From Nostoc sp. CHAB 5824 (GTDB lineage Bacteria > Cyanobacteriota > Cyanobacteriia > Cyanobacteriales > Nostocaceae): 64,000 nt of DNA. A model generated the notes under the pieces. The model did no database searches. It saw only the letters and a program-made list of their open reading frames with translations, and had not been told where the DNA came from. The stretch is taken from the NCBI RefSeq assembly GCF_020829665.1, contig NZ_JAIVFT010000001.1:186001-250000 (forward strand), given 5' to 3'. The position numbers and the translations under genes are program-made. Shown one piece after another: positions 56,260-64,000 of this stretch (position 1 is its first letter; each line of letters begins with the position of its first letter).

Positions 56260-56964
56260 TCAATTAATCTGCGTTAAGTTATGTTGAAATTGGCGTGCAA
56301 AGTCGATATCTATGGAACTAGTTGCTTCATCCAAAATCAGAATTGCTGGGTTCTTAATCAGTGCGCTATCAAATGAAGTAATAATAATTTCTTTGAGTAA
56401 TTTTCGGTAATGCCACAATGTTTGGCAATAGTGATTTAAAGAGAGTTTCTCACCCTTGTAGGCATTCAAGTTTTTCATAGGGTTTAAGAGTAGGGCATAT
56501 CCTGTCCAGCTAGCTTCGTTTATGGCTGGATTACTTAATATGCGATCGCCTTTAACTCGCCAGACAAGTACAAAATGAATTTCTTGCCAATCAGCTACCC
56601 ACGGGTTATAATATGAGTCCAGCTTGCTAAGGCTCTCCCTTACTACTAGCACTTCTAAGACCAAGTGAGTTAATGTTTGTCGTTCAATAATTCCGTTTGA
56701 CGGAACTAACCGCACCCGATCCTGGCAAACTAAATACAAAAAATTTCTATTGTCTTGAGTTTCCCCATCTAGACCGTAGGTAATTGCTTCCTGGCCTAGT
56801 TGAAACTGATGGATAACACAAACTTGGCTAAATTGCGATTCTAGGTTTGTATCCTTTGCAACTAACCTCAAAAATTTGAGCATAGCCACTTTTGGAGTGG
56901 GAGACTGTTGGTTACTTATATATTTCACATCTCCCCGAACTCTTAATAACGAAGAGGAGTTCAT
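56260..56964 (-). pseudogene. C39-peptidase ABC transporter with internal deletion
   Basis: The 234-codon frame joins the N-terminal part of a peptidase-containing ABC exporter (cNMP-like start; then EIHFVLVWRVKGDRILSNPA, HYRKLLKEI of the first membrane helix) directly to the Walker B region SALIKNPAILILDEATSS. The membrane domain and Walker A are missing, so several hundred residues were deleted in frame. Such exporters secrete double-glycine peptides. Non-functional as a transporter. Confidence 0.75.
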
Positions 56965-57392
56965 GATTTAATTTCGATTTTTTGGGTAAGCTGACTAACT
57001 TGTGCGAGATGAGTATTTACAAGGCAAAAAAGCTGATAATTCTTTCACTGATTTGGTTTTACATCATTCCGCTAGCCTATGTAAAACGCAATTACCTGTG
57101 TTTTTAATCACCCAACGCTTCAATATCATTTTTCAGATTTATGGCTAAAGCTAGTAATTGTTGCATTTTTTGAAAGAGTGGTCTTGAATTCTCAATCCTT
57201 CAACTCTTACCATTACTGAAATTTTGCTTCGCTTCCGGAAACACTCGGAAAATAAAATCATAAATCTAGACTCTGCTTTCTCAGATGAAGCCAGGCTAAA
57301 TTTGGCAACGTGCATTATAACCGTTCGTAGGGACGCACAGCTATGCACCCCTACGTGTGTTGCATCAAAACGGTTCTCGTTTTGATAGCCAA
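56965..57392. other. Intergenic region with a REP-like palindrome
   Basis: CGTAGGGACGCACAGCTATG and the following CACCCCTACG (about 57331-57360) form an imperfect palindrome. A minus-strand frame to 57396 reads through it and is not taken as a gene. Confidence 0.55.
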
Positions 57393-59795
57393 TCAATTAA
57401 TAACTAAGTAAATTCCCCAAATCGCCATTGCTCGTAAGTAAGTGCTAGCGCGGAAAGTACCAGCTGCGGTGATAGCTTCGGGTGTGCGAAATTGTAGACC
57501 ATTGTCATAAATTTGCTGCACCACAGCTTGCGTCAACCTAAACGCTTCATCCTTCATTCCCATTTGCACAAGAAAAGCCGCCAGCCCAAAGTTTATTCCC
57601 GTCCAGACTTCTAGGGGATGAGTAGCTTTTGGGTTTTCTGGTGAACCGTCAGGACGAACACCATTAGCAGCACCAAACTCTCCATTACAGAATTTTAAAA
57701 AGCACGCATCATAAACAGTTTTTAGAGCAGAGAGGGCGCGATCGCTCGATACAATATCAGGTAAGTCCAGTAGACGAGCGTAGAATTGTCCGCATAATTG
57801 ATCTGCCATTACCACATCAGAACCACTTTCACTATCAAGTTTGTAATATTGCCCATTCCAAAGTTTTTCGTCATAAATGGGGCGAGATTGTTCCAACCAA
57901 GCTTCATAAGTGGACTTTTGCGCCGCCAATGCTGTGTTACCTGTCTGGTAAGTTAATAAAATATCGCTAATTGCGATCGCAGCTTCCAGCGCTGCTAACC
58001 ACAACCCCCCACAATAGGCGCTGACACCCTGTAACCGCCAATCATCAAAGGTTTGGTCAGGCGCACCAGAATTTTCCGGAATCCCATCACCATCAAGGTC
58101 AAAAGTTTTCAGGTAATCGAGGGTTTGAACGATCGCATTCCAACAATCTGCTAAGAATTCTACATCGTCAGCACCCGTGAGCAGAAAATCACGGTATACT
58201 TGCAAAACAAAATCACTACCCAAATCTTTCCACAAATTGCAATCTTGATAGCTGGTGTAGTTGGTTTTCTGCCAGACGTGTTCATTGGGTGCGCCTAAAT
58301 CGTGGGGTGTTGCACCTGCAACTTTGCGAACTGCAATCGGGCTTTCAGCCTTAATTGTCATGTAATAGCCAATGATTCGGGGTGTATCATCACCTTGAGG
58401 AATTGCCCGTGCAAATGCCCTCATCACCGACTTTTCTAATTCTGGAAACAGCATCAGCAGGGCAAAAGAGCCATACAACCGCACATCTAGACTTTCATAC
58501 CAGCGGTAATCTAAGCATTCCAGCACCGCAAACTGACCGATGGGGTCAAGTTCTGATGCAGCACTCCAGAGAGTACCGCCGCTAGTGAGGTCATAAAGCT
58601 CATTAAATAGAGCCATTTTAAACCAGTTGGGCAAATCTTCCCGGTCGAGAATGGGTTTTTGCCAACTTTCAATTTGCGATCGCCAGATTTGGTATTCTTG
58701 TAGCGCAGTCGATGCGATCGCCCAAGCATTGTTTCCACTTTTACCAAAAAAATCTGTATATCTGCGGTAATAATCAACCCCAGCGGCAAATTCTGTGATC
58801 GGCAAATCCCAAGCTAGGGCAAAGGGGATTTCGAGAGTTTCGCCTGGTTGGAGAGTGAAACGGAGTGCGATCGCAGCCCCTAATTGTGTATTCTCTATTG
58901 CTGTCGTATCTAGATAATTAGGCAAAGAACCATCTTTAGCAAAGCTTTGCCACACCTCATCACCAGTTCCTTCTGGATTCCATCGGGTGTGGTGAAATAC
59001 TTCCACTTGGGGATGCTTCAGCGTCGCAATACACCAAGTTCCATCACCTTCTTGCAATGGTTCATCACTAGCAACCCGACTTAAAACACAGCCAAACTGT
59101 TGTGTATTTTCAACTATTTGGTTAAAGTCTCCTTGACTTTCGCCCCAACGCGGTTGGTATTCGTAAACCGGACTACCATCATCGCGTACCCGCACTTGGG
59201 GAGATTTGAGAGCGTTTGTAAACCAGCCCACCATATTTTGCCAAGTCAGCATGATGCTCAGAGTAATAGGTGCATCCGTGGGGTTGTGGGCATTCCAGAG
59301 GAATATCGCCACAGGGTAGCTAGTTTCTTGGTAATTACCTGCCCAGATTGGGGAAAACTGCTCACAAGTCAACTGTGCTTGAAATACATTTTCATACACA
59401 AACCAGCTACGTGGATATAGCGCGTGATAATTACCTGTTCCCTCTATGCCGGGAGTTGTCGGATACCATTGCCAAGCTTTGAGAATGCCATCATCGGGCG
59501 CTTGCGTAGACAAAGCGTAGGCTTTGGAAGATGTGCTATTGGATTCAAACACACTGAATTGACAAGCGGGAACGTTTTTAAAGGTATGTTCACCGCCATC
59601 GATGTGCCACAGATTAAAATCTCCCCGTGAAGAACGACCAATGCAACCTGCACCAAAGCCACCCAAAGGCATACCATGCCAAGGGCCATCATCGATATTA
59701 CTTGCGTAGCGGACGGTATAAGGTTTGTCCCAGCCTAAGCCGATGGGACGGTTCCAAGTACAAGAGGGAATTTTCGGAGAAAGTTGATTTGTCAT
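57393..59795 (-). CDS. GH116-family glycosidase (glucosylceramidase/beta-glucosidase type)
   Basis: The 800-residue protein has an N-terminal beta domain (GPWHGMPLGGFGAGCIGRSS) and an (alpha/alpha)6 catalytic domain. By homology the nucleophile is Glu399 in MALFNELYDL and the acid/base is Asp584 in PDQTFDDW. Further signatures are SAYCGGLWLAALEAA and HPLEVWTGINFGLAAFL. Family enzymes remove glucose or xylose from beta-glycosides. It is a single gene on the minus strand. Confidence 0.9.
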   Translation of the reverse strand: MTNQLSPKIPSCTWNRPIGLGWDKPYTVRYASNIDDGPWHGMPLGGFGAGCIGRSSRGDFNLWHIDGGEHTFKNVPACQFSVFESNSTSSKAYALSTQAPDDGILKAWQWYPTTPGIEGTGNYHALYPRSWFVYENVFQAQLTCEQFSPIWAGNYQETSYPVAIFLWNAHNPTDAPITLSIMLTWQNMVGWFTNALKSPQVRVRDDGSPVYEYQPRWGESQGDFNQIVENTQQFGCVLSRVASDEPLQEGDGTWCIATLKHPQVEVFHHTRWNPEGTGDEVWQSFAKDGSLPNYLDTTAIENTQLGAAIALRFTLQPGETLEIPFALAWDLPITEFAAGVDYYRRYTDFFGKSGNNAWAIASTALQEYQIWRSQIESWQKPILDREDLPNWFKMALFNELYDLTSGGTLWSAASELDPIGQFAVLECLDYRWYESLDVRLYGSFALLMLFPELEKSVMRAFARAIPQGDDTPRIIGYYMTIKAESPIAVRKVAGATPHDLGAPNEHVWQKTNYTSYQDCNLWKDLGSDFVLQVYRDFLLTGADDVEFLADCWNAIVQTLDYLKTFDLDGDGIPENSGAPDQTFDDWRLQGVSAYCGGLWLAALEAAIAISDILLTYQTGNTALAAQKSTYEAWLEQSRPIYDEKLWNGQYYKLDSESGSDVVMADQLCGQFYARLLDLPDIVSSDRALSALKTVYDACFLKFCNGEFGAANGVRPDGSPENPKATHPLEVWTGINFGLAAFLVQMGMKDEAFRLTQAVVQQIYDNGLQFRTPEAITAAGTFRASTYLRAMAIWGIYLVIN

Positions 59796-59871
59796 CGCCT
59801 AATGTTACAGCGTGCAGTTACGTCAATGAAGACTAACGCGATGTGCGATTTTTCTCAAGGGGCACAACGAT

Positions 59872-59900
59872 GTAGGGGCATGGCATTGCCATGCCCCTAC
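59872..59900. repeat. REP palindrome, left copy
   Basis: GTAGGGGCATGGCA, T, TGCCATGCCCCTAC: a perfect 14-bp stem. The same sequence recurs at 60239-60267 and 60547-60574 around the RAYT-like gene. Confidence 0.85.
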
Positions 59901-59962
59901 GTTAGATAGAAATCTTCAGGTTAATATAAACACAATTTACAAATAAACGTACTTAAAAATTA

Positions 59963-60540
59963 ATGCCTTACGACCCGCGAATACATCACCGTCGTTCTAT
60001 TCGCCTAAAAGGACATGACTACACCCAACCAGGAGCCTATTTTATTACGCTTTGTACGCAGGGGCGGCAATGTTTATTTGGCAATGTGTCAAGGGCAAAA
60101 TGCAATTAAATTATTTAGGTCATATTGCTTTCAACTGCTGGGAGGCAATTCCCGATCATTTTCCGCACATTGAATTAGATACTTTTGTGGTGATGCCTAA
60201 TCATGTACATGGGATATTGGTCATTACTGACACATCTGTAGGGGCATGGCAATGCCATGCCCCTACAAGAGAACAATTTGCCAAACCTGTGCGCGGTTCT
60301 ATCCCAACTGTAATTGGCAGCTATAAAAGTGCTGTCAGTAAAAGCATTAATGTTATTTGGCACACCAAAGGGCAATCAATCTGGCAACGCAATTTTTACG
60401 AACATATCAGTCGAGATCAAAAATCTTTGGATCGCATCCGACAATATATCCTCGACAATCCTCAGAGGTGGGCAGATGATCCAGAAAATCCACAGCATAA
60501 TCCTGATGATTGCGAATTCCTATTCGATATACCTTTCTGA
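59963..60540 (+). pseudogene. REP-associated tyrosine transposase (RAYT), frameshifted
   Basis: From the ATG at 59963 the frame reads MPYDPRIHHRRSIRLKGHDY, then QPGAYFITLCTQGRQCLFGN. It shifts by one base near 60085 to continue KGKMQLNYLGHIAFNCWEAI. The HUH-type motif MPNHVHGIL and the tyrosine of IRQYILDNPQRW are present. The DNA encodes about 192 residues in two frames, so it is inactive unless frameshifting occurs. A REP palindrome lies within the gene (SVGAWQCHAPTRE). Confidence 0.8.
60239..60267. repeat. REP palindrome inside the RAYT-like gene
   Basis: GTAGGGGCATGGCA, A, TGCCATGCCCCTAC: a perfect stem, differing from the left copy only in the loop base. Confidence 0.85.
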
Positions 60541-60546
60541 TTCATT

Positions 60547-60574
60547 GTAGGGGCATGGCATTGCCGTGCCCCTA
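60547..60574. repeat. REP palindrome, right copy
   Basis: GTAGGGGCATGGCA, T, TGCCGTGCCCCTA: one mismatch in the right arm. It starts six bases after the RAYT stop. Confidence 0.8.
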
Positions 60575-60638
60575 TTTGGTAATTTTATTGTATATGTGGG
60601 CACTCTAAAGGTAAGCAATATACTGGAGACTAATTTCT

Positions 60639-61112
60639 ATGTCCACAGCCCCAATTAGTGCAACACTAGCGCAATCAGAGAGAGATGCCGTCTTGCAAGC
60701 GATCGCTACAATAAAAGAAAAACTACCATTTTTGATTGATTTAAGTAACGAGGAGCGTAAAGCTTTACCCAAGATGGGAGATAAAAGCCGTGCCTTTGTC
60801 AGTAAAGCATTGGAGGTAGCGACACAGAACCCAGAGTTTTTACCGCGATCGTTTGATCTCAACGAGATGCGGAAAGACGTACAATTATTTGAAGCTTTGT
60901 ATCCAGTATTGCTGTCTTTGTCACAATTACAAGAGTTGCTGGATGATACATCTATAGCAGTGGGCAGTGAAGCTTATGCAGCCGCGTTGCAGGTGTATAA
61001 CTATGCCAAAGCTAGCGGACAAGGCGCTGGTTTAGATGCAGTAGTTGAGGAAATGGGGCAAAGGTTCGCCCGTAAATCTCGGAAATCCAAGCCTCAAGCA
61101 GCAGCGTTGTAG
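60639..61112 (+). CDS. Conserved protein of unknown function
   Basis: The 157-residue helical protein has LIDLSNEERKALPKMGDKSR, AFVSKALEVATQNPEFLPRS and GSEAYAAALQVYNYAKASGQ, ending in a basic ARKSRKSK tail. I recall this arrangement from a widespread family in cyanobacteria and Bacteroidetes without assigned function. It is followed by a low-complexity repeat stretch. Confidence 0.7.
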   Translation: MSTAPISATLAQSERDAVLQAIATIKEKLPFLIDLSNEERKALPKMGDKSRAFVSKALEVATQNPEFLPRSFDLNEMRKDVQLFEALYPVLLSLSQLQELLDDTSIAVGSEAYAAALQVYNYAKASGQGAGLDAVVEEMGQRFARKSRKSKPQAAAL

Positions 61113-61479
61113 AAAATAGCTTGGCGATGGCACTTCTAAGGTGCAATGTTGAGGTTCAGAACTCGGATGTTGGAGTAAATTGCTCGGCGTTCCGAGTTCA
61201 GAACTCGAAGCTTCAACCTCAGAACATGGAATTTCGAGATGAGAACACGAAACTTGAAGCTATGAACAGCAACGTCCGAGATCCAAAGGTGAATGATGGT
61301 GAGTGGAAGGCAATTACTCTACCTTTTAACTCGGAACTTCGTGTTTTGAACAGCAACAGCCGAAATTCAAGGGTGAATTATGGTGAGTGAAAGGTGTAGG
61401 CGTAACCCGCAGGAGACACCGCTTCCATAATTATTAGCAGAGTTGAAGGTACAAAGCTTATCCTTGGCAAAGCAAAACC
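61113..61479. other. Region between the unknown gene and the Trypco1-like gene
   Basis: Apart from the repeats at 61121-61390 it holds GTAACCCGCAGGAGACACC-type dispersed repeat sequence near 61400. Nothing else was seen. Confidence 0.45.
61121..61390 (+). repeat. Degenerate direct repeats with an open frame
   Basis: Two similar blocks (about 61214-61310 and 61325-61395) carry GAACAGCAAC and GGTGAATGATGGTGAGTG / GGTGAATTATGGTGAGTG. The frame gives NSN- and EFRDENTKLE-type repeats from a TTG or the ATG at 61127. It may be non-coding. Confidence 0.45.
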
Positions 61480-61857
61480 TTAAGTGCTGGAATTTTGCTT
61501 ATTTTCAGGAAACTTACACTTCACCTCAATTTCAAAATTACTCTCCGCCGAACCTTCAGTTACGAAGGGGATACCAGTTTTTCCGCCTATCTTTAAGCCA
61601 AACTTCAGAGTCACCTCTTCGACTTCAGCAGCACCTAAATTTTTAAAAGCGCCAATAGCATATTTGGTATAAGCTCGAATTTGATGGTGAACTTCATCTA
61701 TCTTGACAAATGCCTCTTCCCGCCAACCGTAGGATTCTTTATCTTCATCAACCTCCGGTGTGGCTACTTCTGGTATATTTGGCGTTTCCTTTGACTCAAA
61801 CAGAATTGTATATTTTTCCCCATCTTCTTCAAAAACCAAACGTTCTATATTTGACAT
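61480..61857 (-). CDS. Trypco1-like (CU044_2847-family) small protein
   Basis: The 125-residue protein starts MSNIERLVFEEDGEKYTILF and contains AVEEVTLKFGLKIGGKTG-like sequence (AAEVEEVTLKFGLKIGGKTG). This matches the Trypco1 / CU044_2847 families linked in conflict-system analyses to trypsin-, caspase- and nSTAND-type proteins. It is divergent from a caspase-nSTAND gene 67 bases away, as expected. Confidence 0.7.
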   Translation of the reverse strand: MSNIERLVFEEDGEKYTILFESKETPNIPEVATPEVDEDKESYGWREEAFVKIDEVHHQIRAYTKYAIGAFKNLGAAEVEEVTLKFGLKIGGKTGIPFVTEGSAESNFEIEVKCKFPENKQNSST

Positions 61858-61879
61858 CGAACCCTGACCTTTTAAGTGT

Positions 61880-61915
61880 ATTTAGGTTATCTTATTGCTC
61901 ATAGATAACCTAAAT
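61880..61915. promoter_or_regulatory. 13-bp-arm palindrome between the divergent genes
   Basis: ATTTAGGTTATCT (61880-61892) and its perfect complement AGATAACCTAAAT (61903-61915) are separated by 10 bases. It fills the 67-bp intergenic space and ends nine bases before the caspase ATG. It looks like a shared operator or a leader hairpin. Confidence 0.75.
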
Positions 61916-61924
61916 AATATATAT

Positions 61925-64000
61925 ATGACTCGTTATGCGCTTGTAGTTGGCATTGCAGATTACAAAAGTCCGATTAACAAACTCACAAAACCAGCTACGG
62001 ATGCAGAAGCAGTGGCGCAGGTACTAAAAGCGCATGGTGATTTTGAGGATATCGCTGTTCTTAAAGGGCAAGTTAGTACAAATAAGTTGGCTGAAGCTTT
62101 AAATCTACTTTTGCAACAACAAGCAGTTAAAAAGGAAGTGCTAATTTACTTTACAGGTCATGGTATGCCCATATCTAGGTCTTTAGGAAAACCACAAGCA
62201 TATCTGGCAACTTCTGATTTAACCATTTTCACGGAAGACGGAAAGATCGTTGGACAAAAAGGCGGGATTAGCCTTGCTGAACTGAATGATTTAATTAAAG
62301 ACTCCGACCTGAGTAGTCTGGTAGTGCTGCTAGATTGCTGTCATAGCGGTGATTTTCTGGAACGCAATCTTATCGAAAAAACTCTTACCGCCTTTATTTC
62401 ACAGCGCGATTACTACTTTATTGCTGCTTGTAGAGGTATTCAAAAAGCTTATGCCAAAAAAAGCGAACAACACAGCATTTTTACAACAGCTTTACTGGCT
62501 GGGTTGTCAGCAGAGAAGGCTAATCAGCATGGACAGGTGACAAGTGCTGATCTCTTCGGTAGTATTAGCGCCGAACTTAAAGGTAGTGGTCAACAACCGA
62601 TTCAAATGGGTTGGGGAAGTTCGATTACTTTAGTTACCCACAAGCATAAAATTGCAGATCAGACGTTTGAGGTAAAGGAAGAATGCCCATACCAAGGATT
62701 AAAGGCGTTTCAAGCCGAACAAAAAGAGTTTTTCTTTGGACGCAAGCAGGTTGTGAGGGATATTCTGGCAAAGTTAAGCGAAAAGCCCTTTGTCCCCATC
62801 ATTGGCGCGTCGGGGAGTGGCAAATCTTCAGTAGTGCGGGCGGGTTTGATTCCACAATTAGATGATAGTCAGTGGCAGGTTTTAAAGCCAATCATGCCAG
62901 GATTTAAGCCTTTAAGAAAATTGAGCGGAGCTTTTGAACAATATTTTGAGGGTCCTGAAAAAGAGGAGCAGCTTGAGAATTTGATTTACACTGAGCCGAA
63001 TAGTTTACCTGCAATTCTCGAAAATCTCCCTGGTTCGGCAAAATTCTTGCTGGTGGTCGATCAGTTTGAGGAAGTATTTACTGGTGGTGCTAGTCAGCAA
63101 GAAAAGCAAAGATTTATTGACTTACTGACTCAGGTAGTAGAAATTGCCGATTCACGGTTAGCAGTTCTGATTACCATGCGAGCGGATTTTCTCGAACCCT
63201 GTTTGCAATATCCTTCCCTGACTCAGTTAATTCAAACCCAGGCAGTTTTTATGCCACCTTTAACTGGAGTTGATTTAAAGGACACTATCACCGAACCTGC
63301 CAAACTTCAGGGTCATAGTGTTGAAGAAGGGCTAGTACTGAAGATTTTAGAAGATGTTAAACAAGAACCAGGGTTTTTGCCTCTGTTGGAGTTTGCTTTA
63401 ACTAAACTCTGGGACAAACGCGATCAAGAAAAACATCAACTTACCCTAGAAGAGTATAAAAACTTGAAAGGTTTAACCGGGGCGTTGAATCTCCATGCAG
63501 AAAAGGTTTATCACTACCAAGATTACCAGAAGGAATCCCCAACGGAAGAAGGCAAACGCAGTCAGCAGGAAAAAGAATGGATTCAGCGAATTTTTCTGCG
63601 GTTAGTGCGAACGGGAGAGGGAGAAAAAGACACTCGCCAGCGCCAACCAAAAGCCACACTATTAAATATTGCAGGTGATGACCCCAAGCAACGGCAACAA
63701 CTCAGTAAGTTGCTAGATGGTGAAGCGGGATTAGTTAAGGGACGCTTGTTGGTTACAGGGAATGATGAACAGGGACAAGCTTGGATTGATTTAGCCCATG
63801 AAGCTTTAATTGAAGGTTGGCAGCAATTTGCCCAGTGGCGACAACAAGACCGAGATTTGCGGCGATTGAGCGATCGCTTAGAAGATACCCGGCGGGAATG
63901 GTTGAACAAAAGGCAGGATGACAAATATTTAATGCAAGGGGGATTGCTAGCGGAAGTGAGGGATAGCTGGCAACAATTGCAAATCTATTTACAATCACCC
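61925..64000 (+). CDS. Caspase-like / nSTAND NTPase protein, partial at the right edge
   Basis: At least 692 residues with no stop before the window end. The N-terminal caspase-like peptidase has His79 in YFTGHGMP and Cys139 in LLDCCHSGDF. An nSTAND NTPase follows, with Walker A GASGSGKSS (Lys300) and Walker B LLVVDQFEEVF (Asp379), then winged-helix-like sequence. Such cyanobacterial proteins usually end in WD40 or other repeats, which would lie beyond the window. Roles proposed for the class include infection sensing and cell death. Confidence 0.9.
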   Translation, partial: MTRYALVVGIADYKSPINKLTKPATDAEAVAQVLKAHGDFEDIAVLKGQVSTNKLAEALNLLLQQQAVKKEVLIYFTGHGMPISRSLGKPQAYLATSDLTIFTEDGKIVGQKGGISLAELNDLIKDSDLSSLVVLLDCCHSGDFLERNLIEKTLTAFISQRDYYFIAACRGIQKAYAKKSEQHSIFTTALLAGLSAEKANQHGQVTSADLFGSISAELKGSGQQPIQMGWGSSITLVTHKHKIADQTFEVKEECPYQGLKAFQAEQKEFFFGRKQVVRDILAKLSEKPFVPIIGASGSGKSSVVRAGLIPQLDDSQWQVLKPIMPGFKPLRKLSGAFEQYFEGPEKEEQLENLIYTEPNSLPAILENLPGSAKFLLVVDQFEEVFTGGASQQEKQRFIDLLTQVVEIADSRLAVLITMRADFLEPCLQYPSLTQLIQTQAVFMPPLTGVDLKDTITEPAKLQGHSVEEGLVLKILEDVKQEPGFLPLLEFALTKLWDKRDQEKHQLTLEEYKNLKGLTGALNLHAEKVYHYQDYQKESPTEEGKRSQQEKEWIQRIFLRLVRTGEGEKDTRQRQPKATLLNIAGDDPKQRQQLSKLLDGEAGLVKGRLLVTGNDEQGQAWIDLAHEALIEGWQQFAQWRQQDRDLRRLSDRLEDTRREWLNKRQDDKYLMQGGLLAEVRDSWQQLQIYLQSP

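Noticed and set aside
57151-57396. Minus-strand 81-codon frame upstream of the GH116 gene's end
   Set aside because: It reads through a REP-like palindrome and shows no protein features.

Overview
This window comes from the chromosome of a filamentous, heterocyst-forming cyanobacterium of the Nostoc type, close in gene content to Nostoc punctiforme. The HIP1 octamer GCGATCGC is frequent. Photosynthesis genes (psbQ, ndhM) lie beside heterocyst-regulator families (a HetP protein and an asr1734/Npun_R1517-type protein). Intergenic spaces carry the heptamer and palindromic repeats usual in Nostoc. No rRNA, tRNA or CRISPR array was seen.

Layout. 1-2.0 kb: IS630-type transposase remnant, truncated LRR gene, L,D-transpeptidase-like protein and a MITE-like element. 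2.0-8.7 kb: housekeeping genes on the minus strand (hemJ, a hydrolase, an amino-acid oxidase, psbQ, catalase). 9.0-16.4 kb: a complete ebo set, with eboA-B-C-E-F on the minus strand and eboD divergent. 16.5-23.5 kb: a HigBA module, a YdcF-like protein, a C-terminal processing protease, a glycosyltransferase, a response regulator, the asr1734-type gene and ndhM. 24.2-30.6 kb: a PP2C phosphatase, a CHAT-protease/FHA fusion, an unknown acidic protein and, convergent, an FHA/PrsW intramembrane protease. 31.5-46 kb: the nitrate-assimilation island, with narM, narB, nrtP and nirA on the minus strand and a Rieske protein, nirB, ntcB and cnaT divergent. DUF6888/DUF6887 genes and a BrnT/antitoxin pair are inserted between nirB and ntcB. 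46-54 kb: LCP protein, AI-2E-type permease, serpin, S8 protease and rpe. 54-57 kb: a HetP gene in a long AT-rich region beside a deleted C39-ABC transporter. 57.4-59.8 kb: a GH116 glycosidase. 60-64 kb: a frameshifted REP-associated transposase flanked by its palindromes, an unknown gene, and a divergent Trypco1-like / caspase-nSTAND pair running off the right edge.

How the genes work together. Nitrate enters by NrtP and is reduced by NarB (helped by NarM) and then NirA. NtcB, CnaT and NirB are activators or maturation helpers. Two NtcA sites with identical geometry (GTA-N8-TAC, 22 bp, TAACTT) lie before nirA and ntcB, consistent with control by nitrogen status. The ebo genes are known from scytonemin-precursor export. 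The two least explained blocks are the phosphatase/FHA/caspase-like/PrsW block at 24-31 kb and the caspase-nSTAND/Trypco1 pair with its 13-bp-arm palindrome at 61.5-64 kb. Repeats have entered reading frames in several places (nirA, nirB, eboA, the glycosyltransferase, a membrane protein and the transposase).
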